A stretch of DNA of 64,000 nucleotides from NCBI GenBank assembly GCA_965215765.1, contig OZ244118.1, forward strand, positions 1,922,001 to 1,986,000, read 5' to 3'. The DNA comes from G965212025 sp965215765. Lineage in GTDB: Bacteria; Pseudomonadota; Gammaproteobacteria; Poriferisulfidales; Oxydemutatoraceae. Of the stretch, positions 58,870 to 64,000 are shown piece by piece (within the stretch, counting starts at the first letter, position 1; each line of letters opens with the position of its first letter). The translations under genes and the position numbers were made by a program. The notes below the pieces were generated by a model. The model had not been told where the DNA came from. It saw only the letters and a program-made list of their open reading frames with translations, and searched no databases.

Positions 58870-60697
58870 TCACTTCGTTTTTGTTTTACGTTTCATGCCA
58901 AGAAGCTCCGAGTCCTGATTTACTTCCGAGTGTTCCTCCGAAATCGGGAATGGATTTCTAAATGCAAGTTGTCTTACACGTTCAAGAATTTTCATGATGG
59001 GGCGAACCTTAATTTTGCATGCCGAATTCGGCAACATCATGTTTTCAACCAAAATTTCACACAATTCGGGCTTGTCAAGGTCACAATCAGTCTTATCATT
59101 ATAAAGTTTTTGTAGGTACGATCCTGGGTTTTTCGCCGTCTTGCACGTTTTCACCTCTGCTTCGGTAAATTTGGCACGGTTCTTCACCCACTTGGTATAA
59201 TCCTCCGTTAGCTTGTCATGGTTCTCGACCTGCCTGTCCATCGCAACTGCAATCTCGCTGCACGAAAAATTGTCGAACTCAAATGCTTTATTCCATATAT
59301 GAATGTGATCTGGTTGCGTCACATAACGTTGATCGCTATAGGTAGATTTCGCTTTACGCGCCTCTTCTTCGAGTCTTCTCGCATAATTTTCATTGTCCAG
59401 AATAAGGAATGTAAGCGTTTGATGGGAATGTAGATAATCTATCAACCGAAAGATAGCCCTGAAACGATCTTTTTTGGTACCTGTTGCCACATTAACACCA
59501 TGCAGATTGATAAGCTCGATACCATACTTCCCTGGATGTTTCTCATAAAAAGATTCAAATATTTTCTGTACTGCGTCCACCTCACTCTCGCCTTCGACAA
59601 AGAGTGAGAGTTTTGGCTGAGGATTGAGATTATAAAGATTGACTACGAACTCAAGATGGCGGAGAGGATCTTTTCGGACAGATAATTCTGGAACAAGTCT
59701 ACTCGTATCCTTTCCAACCTCATTAGGTAGTGGTAGCACTTCCTCATATAAATCCTGATGTAAAAGACGAAGCATGTGTGCACCAGCTCGTAACGTTTCT
59801 GCCCTTAAAGCATCTCCTTTCAGTTTCAACCGTTTAGACACGGAGATGAACTGTGTAAGCTGGTACCAGTCAGCGAGCGGGTCGTCATGCTCTTGTATTC
59901 GCGCCAAGCATTCATAGGCAAAACGTAATTTTTTAGGAGTCAGATGAAACAGGCGTTCGGCGGTCTGTGGTTGCCACTGTTGCGCCTCTTCATACCAAGT
60001 TGATTTGAATTTTAAGTAATCATTACTTATGAAAGGAGCCAAACTATTGATCCACCTTTCTCGCATCTTTCTCTGATCGGTCTGCGTTATCGGGAAATAT
60101 TTATTGGACACAAATTGACAAAGCAACTCTACACAGCGACTATGCTCATGTTCACGGAGCTCATCAGCTGATTTCTTAATCAGATTGCATCAAGCTTTCA
60201 CCAGTTTTGCACCAGTCAATATTTTTCTGCTCATCAATATCGAGACAAACATCCATTCCAATTAGGTTCGTTAGCACCTGAAGTACCATATAGAGGTAAT
60301 AGATTTGGAAAATAGAGTAATAGCCCTCCTGCGTTCGATCCTCGTGATCGGGAACTTCATGTGCTAGAGGAACACCTGTCGTATCCCAAGCTCGTTCATT
60401 TTCAAACCAGTTATTGCGCGCTTGAACAGGAATATCAAATACTGGTGTGCCATTTTTGGAAGTTTTTACCCTGAAAATAGGGGCAAAAAGACCAAGACGT
60501 TCAAGCCTTAAAAGACGCTTCCGATCAATAGATAGGCCACGGTCGCGACAGAACTGAACAAATTAATCCGTTGTCAACAATGGGCAAGCAATTACAGCAC
60601 CGGCCTCTACAATCTTTCTTCCTGCGTTGGGAGGAATACTAAGCAGTGTGTCATTACATGACCCCGTTTGATTCTCCTTGGATTCCATCATCATCAT
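58870..60697 (-). pseudogene. TOPRIM-domain protein, copy B, nonsense codon and frameshift
   Basis: Nearly identical to copy A but broken differently: a TAA at 60565-60563 (codon 45) and one extra base near 60172 (cttaatcag against cttaacag in copy A). The longest remaining frame is 418 codons from 60126. At the TAG of copy A this copy has CAG. The two copies together imply an ancestral intact gene of 608 codons. VEGESEVD and ILDNENY are preserved. Confidence 0.7.
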
Positions 60698-61298
60698 TCC
60701 TCTGCTTAGTTTGGGGTGTATGGGTTTGGGTCACAGTTTACGGACACGCCTGAAAAGGTCAACCGTGACCGTGCAGGTGTGTCATACAAGGGAGGAATTA
60801 TTCGCAGGGGTCTAGACGAGGAGCGGTGGTTCCGACAAATCAACAGATGTCACATTGAATCAAATTGGCGGGTAGCTGAGCACTAGTTCCAATATGCCTG
60901 AACGTTGCTAAAGACATGAAAGGGATTTGGCGATTTAGCGCATGTCGGGTAATGGTCATGCCGAGATGGGAAAGTGGCTACGCTGATAGGGGAACCGAAT
61001 CGAGTTATGAAGGAGCGCGATTGTCTGAAAGAGGCGGGAGCCTTTGCGAAGGAATAGAAATAAAGTTCAGTATGACCAACCGTTAGTCGCGAAGCCTTCC
61101 CGATACATATAGTGTGCAAGCAATGACAAGTATCATGACTGGCGAGACCAAGGATTGAGTGGGCGGGAGTTTGCCAAACGCGCTATCAGCGGTCATCTGT
61201 TACTTGGGTTCCCTGGCCACGGCAGTTTCCGTCTCTTTGGCGACTGACTGCAAAACAACGACAAGACTGCCGCGTTGGCGGTCATACCCGGGAATAAG

Positions 61299-61661
61299 TC
61301 ACAAAGCTGCAAAAAGTCCGCTCGCGAGGGCGCCAGATACCGCAACAATCGCTCCGCCTATAACAATAGTCCGTATTTTCTTCGCGTTTAAACGGTCGTC
61401 GACCAAGGGCTGAATTTGCAGCGCCAGGTTTTTGTTCTCAGTAGCCATCTGCAGTGCTAATTTTTTGTTCTCAGCAGCCACTTGCAGTGCCAAGTTTTTG
61501 TTCTCAGCGGACATCTGTCGCTCCAAGTTATGGATTTCCTTGGACAGATTATCGACTTTGGTGTTTATATCTGGAATAAACTCGTTCACACGATTGTCCA
61601 GAGCTGTCAAGCGCTCACCCAACGAGACCAATCTACTTTGTACTTTGAATCTTTGTTCCAT
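61299..61661 (-). CDS. C-terminally anchored hendecad coiled-coil protein, copy 7
   Basis: The shortest copy at 120 residues. The N-terminus MEQRFKVQSRLVSLGER and the anchor equal copy 3, but only about four 11-residue repeats remain (AENKNLALQVAAENKKLALQ). The deletion keeps the reading frame. The AGGAG box and promoter-like elements are unchanged. Confidence 0.75.
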   Translation of the reverse strand: MEQRFKVQSRLVSLGERLTALDNRVNEFIPDINTKVDNLSKEIHNLERQMSAENKNLALQVAAENKKLALQMATENKNLALQIQPLVDDRLNAKKIRTIVIGGAIVAVSGALASGLFAAL

Positions 61662-62061
61662 TTATTCTCTCCTCTTGGTAGATTAACAATCTGGGGTGAA
61701 CATTCTACAATGATTTCACCTCCGCTGTGCAACTGGTCAGAGCAATTAAAAGCATGGACAGCACTGCTAGCTGAACCGGATCACAAGATCCTGAGTTCGG
61801 CCACCTGACTGCGCCACGCAGAGATGCGGAAAACTGGCTACCTGCACACGGTGGAGTCTGTTAAAAGATGAATTCCCATAGTCGTGAAACTGTCTGAATG
61901 GGCTATTCTGAAGCACAGGCGGTCTTGAGTGCCAGTCAAAGCAGGATGTGAACTTCCTTGGTTTGGCGTGTGCCACTGCAAGGTATTCGTGTTTGGAAAA
62001 ATAGCGGGATGGACAACAGTGCTGGTGCTGAAAGCAGATTTTGCATGAAGGTTCAGGTCGT

Positions 62062-62590
62062 ATGGCAAAACTGTCGGTCGTCATCCACACCGAGAATGAC
62101 GAGAAGTTAGTCGCTGATGCCGCTAACTGCACCAGTTTCGCCGATGAGGTGTTGGAACTGGACTGTGTCTCTACTGACAAAACACCGATATTGCAGAAGA
62201 GCTCGGTGCCCTGGTCGCGCTCAGGGTTGGCTGGGTTTCTGGGTGCCTGAAAACAAGGCGGTTGAGCTTGCCCGCAATGACCAGGTGTTCGTACTGAAAG
62301 TAAACGAAAGAATAACGTCTGAACTGCAAGCTGAAATCCTCTCGGCTCTGCAGGACCCATCGTCTGTTGGCTACTCGGCGGAAGGGTTGAGCCGTTACTT
62401 CGACAAAGGGGCCATAGACCACGGTCTTTACCCGGGCTACTCGCTGCGCTTGTTCAATCGCCAACATGGCAAATTCATCAACAATTCGCGCCAACGCCTG
62501 CCAAGCAAGGACATCACTAATGAACATGACGACAGCAGGCACTGCAAGCCAACCCTGAACCGAGGCTCAACAACACTTTCGGCGCAATAA
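62062..62590 (+). pseudogene. WaaE-like GT2, decayed copy 8
   Basis: ATG start type (MAKLSVVIHTENDEKLVAD) with a one-base deletion in the GSTDKT region (STDKTPILQKSS). The downstream half is open without the ctgaac deletion: RNDQVFVLKVNERITSELQA through GLYPGYSLRLFNRQ. Confidence 0.8.
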
Positions 62591-63392
62591 ACTGGCACCC
62601 TCCACTCGCTAACCGGGCATGGCTCACAGACACGTCTCTGAACCAAGTCTGCTCACCAGACCTGGTTCCGACACGGATTCACCACGCCCTCCCCCGCTTG
62701 ATGTCAAGAGAGCACTGAGACGAACTCCGTCCTTCAGATGACCTTGGTGACATCTGTCGCTTGCCCGATGGCAAGTCCAAAGTGCCTATACTGAAAACAG
62801 ATTTTGCATGAAGGTTCAGTCCGTATGTCCCAGCTGTCGGTCATCGTCATGACCGAGCAGGTCTGTGGCGGCTAGCATCGGTCGAAGAAATTATTCGCAG
62901 GGGTCTAGGCGAGGAACGGTGGCTCCGACAAATCAACAGATGTCACATTGAAACAAATTGGTGAGTAGCTGAGCGCTAGTTCCAATATGCCTGAACGTTG
63001 TTAAAGACATGAAATGGATTTAGCGATTTAGCGCGTGTCGGGTAATGGTCATGCCGGGATGGGAAAGTGGCTACGCTGAAAGGAGAACCGAATCGAGTTA
63101 TGAAGGAGCGCGATTGTCTGAAAGAGGCGGGAGCCTTTGCAAAGGGATAGAAATGAAGTTCAGCATGACCAACCGTTAGTCGCGAAGCCTTCCCGATACA
63201 TATAGTGTGCAAGCAATGACAAGTATCATGACTGGTGAGACCAACGATTGAGTGGGCGGGAGTTTGCCAAACGCGCTATCAGCAGTCATCTATTACTTGG
63301 GAACCCTGGCCACGGGAGTTTCCGTTTCTTTGGCGACTGACTGCAAAACAACGACAAGACTGCCGCGTTGGAGTTTCATGTCCGGGAATAAG

Positions 63393-63914
63393 TCACAAAG
63401 CTGCAAAAAGTCCGCTCGCGAGGGCACCAGATACCGCAACAATCGCTCCGCCTATAACAATAGTCCGTATTTTCTTCGCGTTTAAACGGTCGTCGACCAA
63501 GGGCTGAATTTGTAGTACAAATTTATCCATTCTCTCGGACAAGTTTTTGTTACCAGCGGCCATCTGTCGCTCCAAGTTTTTGATATCAGCGGACATCTGC
63601 CGCTCCAAGTTTTTGTTCTCAGCGGACATCTGTCGCTCCAAGTTATGGATTTCCTTGGATATGTTTTTGTTCTCAGCAGCCATATTATCCATTCTCTCGG
63701 ACAAGTTTTTGTTCTCAGCAGTCATCTGTCGCTCCAGGTTTTTGTTCTCAGCAGCCAGAGGCTGAATTTGCAGCTCCAGCCTATGAACTCCCTCGGACAG
63801 GTTATCGACTTTGATGTTTATATCTGGAATAAACTCGTTCACACGATTGTCCAGAGCTGTCAAGCGCTCACCCAGCGAGACCAGGCTACTTCGTACTTTG
63901 AAACTTTGTTTCAT
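63393..63914 (-). CDS. C-terminally anchored hendecad coiled-coil protein, copy 8
   Basis: A 173-residue protein with the MKQSFKVRSSLVSLGER N-terminus of copy 4, shorter by one 11-residue block. SADIKNLERQMAAGNKNLSE near the middle shows an Asn to Ile change. The helix is unchanged. It is the last complete gene of the window. Confidence 0.75.
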   Translation of the reverse strand: MKQSFKVRSSLVSLGERLTALDNRVNEFIPDINIKVDNLSEGVHRLELQIQPLAAENKNLERQMTAENKNLSERMDNMAAENKNISKEIHNLERQMSAENKNLERQMSADIKNLERQMAAGNKNLSERMDKFVLQIQPLVDDRLNAKKIRTIVIGGAIVAVSGALASGLFAAL

Positions 63915-64000
63915 TTATTCTCTCCTCTTGGTAGATTAACAACCTGGGGTGAACATTCTACAATGATTTCACCTCCGCTGTGCAACTGGTCAGAGCAATT

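Larger units (their letters stand above)
42387..64000. repeat. Eight-unit repeat array, units of about 2.27 kb, with an 11-kb higher-order period
   Basis: Each unit has a decayed WaaE-like gene (+), a 5' fragment of a second WaaE-like gene, about 450 bp of unassigned sequence, and a coiled-coil gene (-). Coiled-coil starts lie at 44265, 46537, 50725, 53015, 55280, 57611, 61661 and 63914. Units 3 and 7 have a cassette of about 2 kb in place of the second fragment. Shifts between units 1-4 and 5-8 are 10.9-11.07 kb, and paired copies share N-terminal types. The array runs off the window end. Confidence 0.9.

Noticed and set aside
42387..64000. Diversity-generating retroelement or group II intron as the cause of variation
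   Set aside because: No reverse transcriptase frame is visible and the variation is by whole repeats, not by adenine-directed substitutions.
1..64000. tRNA, rRNA or riboswitch genes
   Set aside because: I saw no stretch that I could support as one by reading alone.

Overview
The window comes from a gammaproteobacterium that I cannot place to genus. The minus-strand housekeeping run rnhB-dnaE-accA-tilS-pyrG-kdsA-eno-ftsB-ispD-ispF-yoaA-tsaB (about 25.7 kb down to 6.6 kb) follows the Pseudomonas-like order, and the glycosyltransferase locus beside it (GT25, GT8, GT2/WaaE-like and KpsC-like Kdo-transferase-type genes, with a GnnA-like oxidoreductase) fits an LPS-bearing Gram-negative cell. The glycan genes look clearly more A+T-rich than the housekeeping block. 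I recognise no transposase, integrase, rRNA, tRNA or CRISPR array.

Layout. (1) 1-5.4 kb: three tandem copies of an unknown gene of about 361 aa on 1.87-1.91 kb repeats, with a 15-bp tryptophan-codon minisatellite behind two of them. (2) 5.5-25.7 kb: a small membrane protein gene, then the housekeeping operon. Five of its boundaries carry tandem duplications that span the junction between two genes: tsaB 3' end (389 bp x3), ispF/yoaA (12 junction copies), ispD/ispF (390 bp x2), pyrG/kdsA (277 bp x5) and rnhB/dnaE (9 copies of about 150-156 bp). Each unit holds the 3' end of one gene and the 5' end of the next, so a full-length copy of every gene survives and short chimeric ORFs lie between. 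(3) 25.7-42 kb: gnnA-like oxidoreductase, a truncated secreted-protease prodomain, and an LPS/capsule locus of paralogous glycosyltransferases and methyltransferases built by segmental duplication, with pseudogene fragments between the live genes. (4) 42-64 kb: eight repeat units of about 2.27 kb, each with a decayed WaaE-like glycosyltransferase on the plus strand and an intact gene for a C-terminally anchored coiled-coil protein on the minus strand. Two units also hold a 2-kb cassette with a decayed TOPRIM-like gene. Units 1-4 recur as units 5-8, giving a higher-order repeat of about 11 kb.

How the parts may work together. The housekeeping genes supply CTP, Kdo-8-P, isoprenoid precursor, malonyl-CoA, DNA polymerase and tRNA modification functions. 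The glycan locus probably decorates LPS core or capsule; kdsA and the KpsC-like proteins share Kdo as a theme. The strongest candidate for something undescribed is the coiled-coil family. All eight reading frames are open, and paired copies mostly differ by whole 5- or 11-residue repeats, while the neighbouring glycosyltransferase is broken in every copy. This points to selection for a length-variable anchored coiled coil. The operon-wide junction duplications are the second unusual feature and suggest a genome with frequent tandem duplication.
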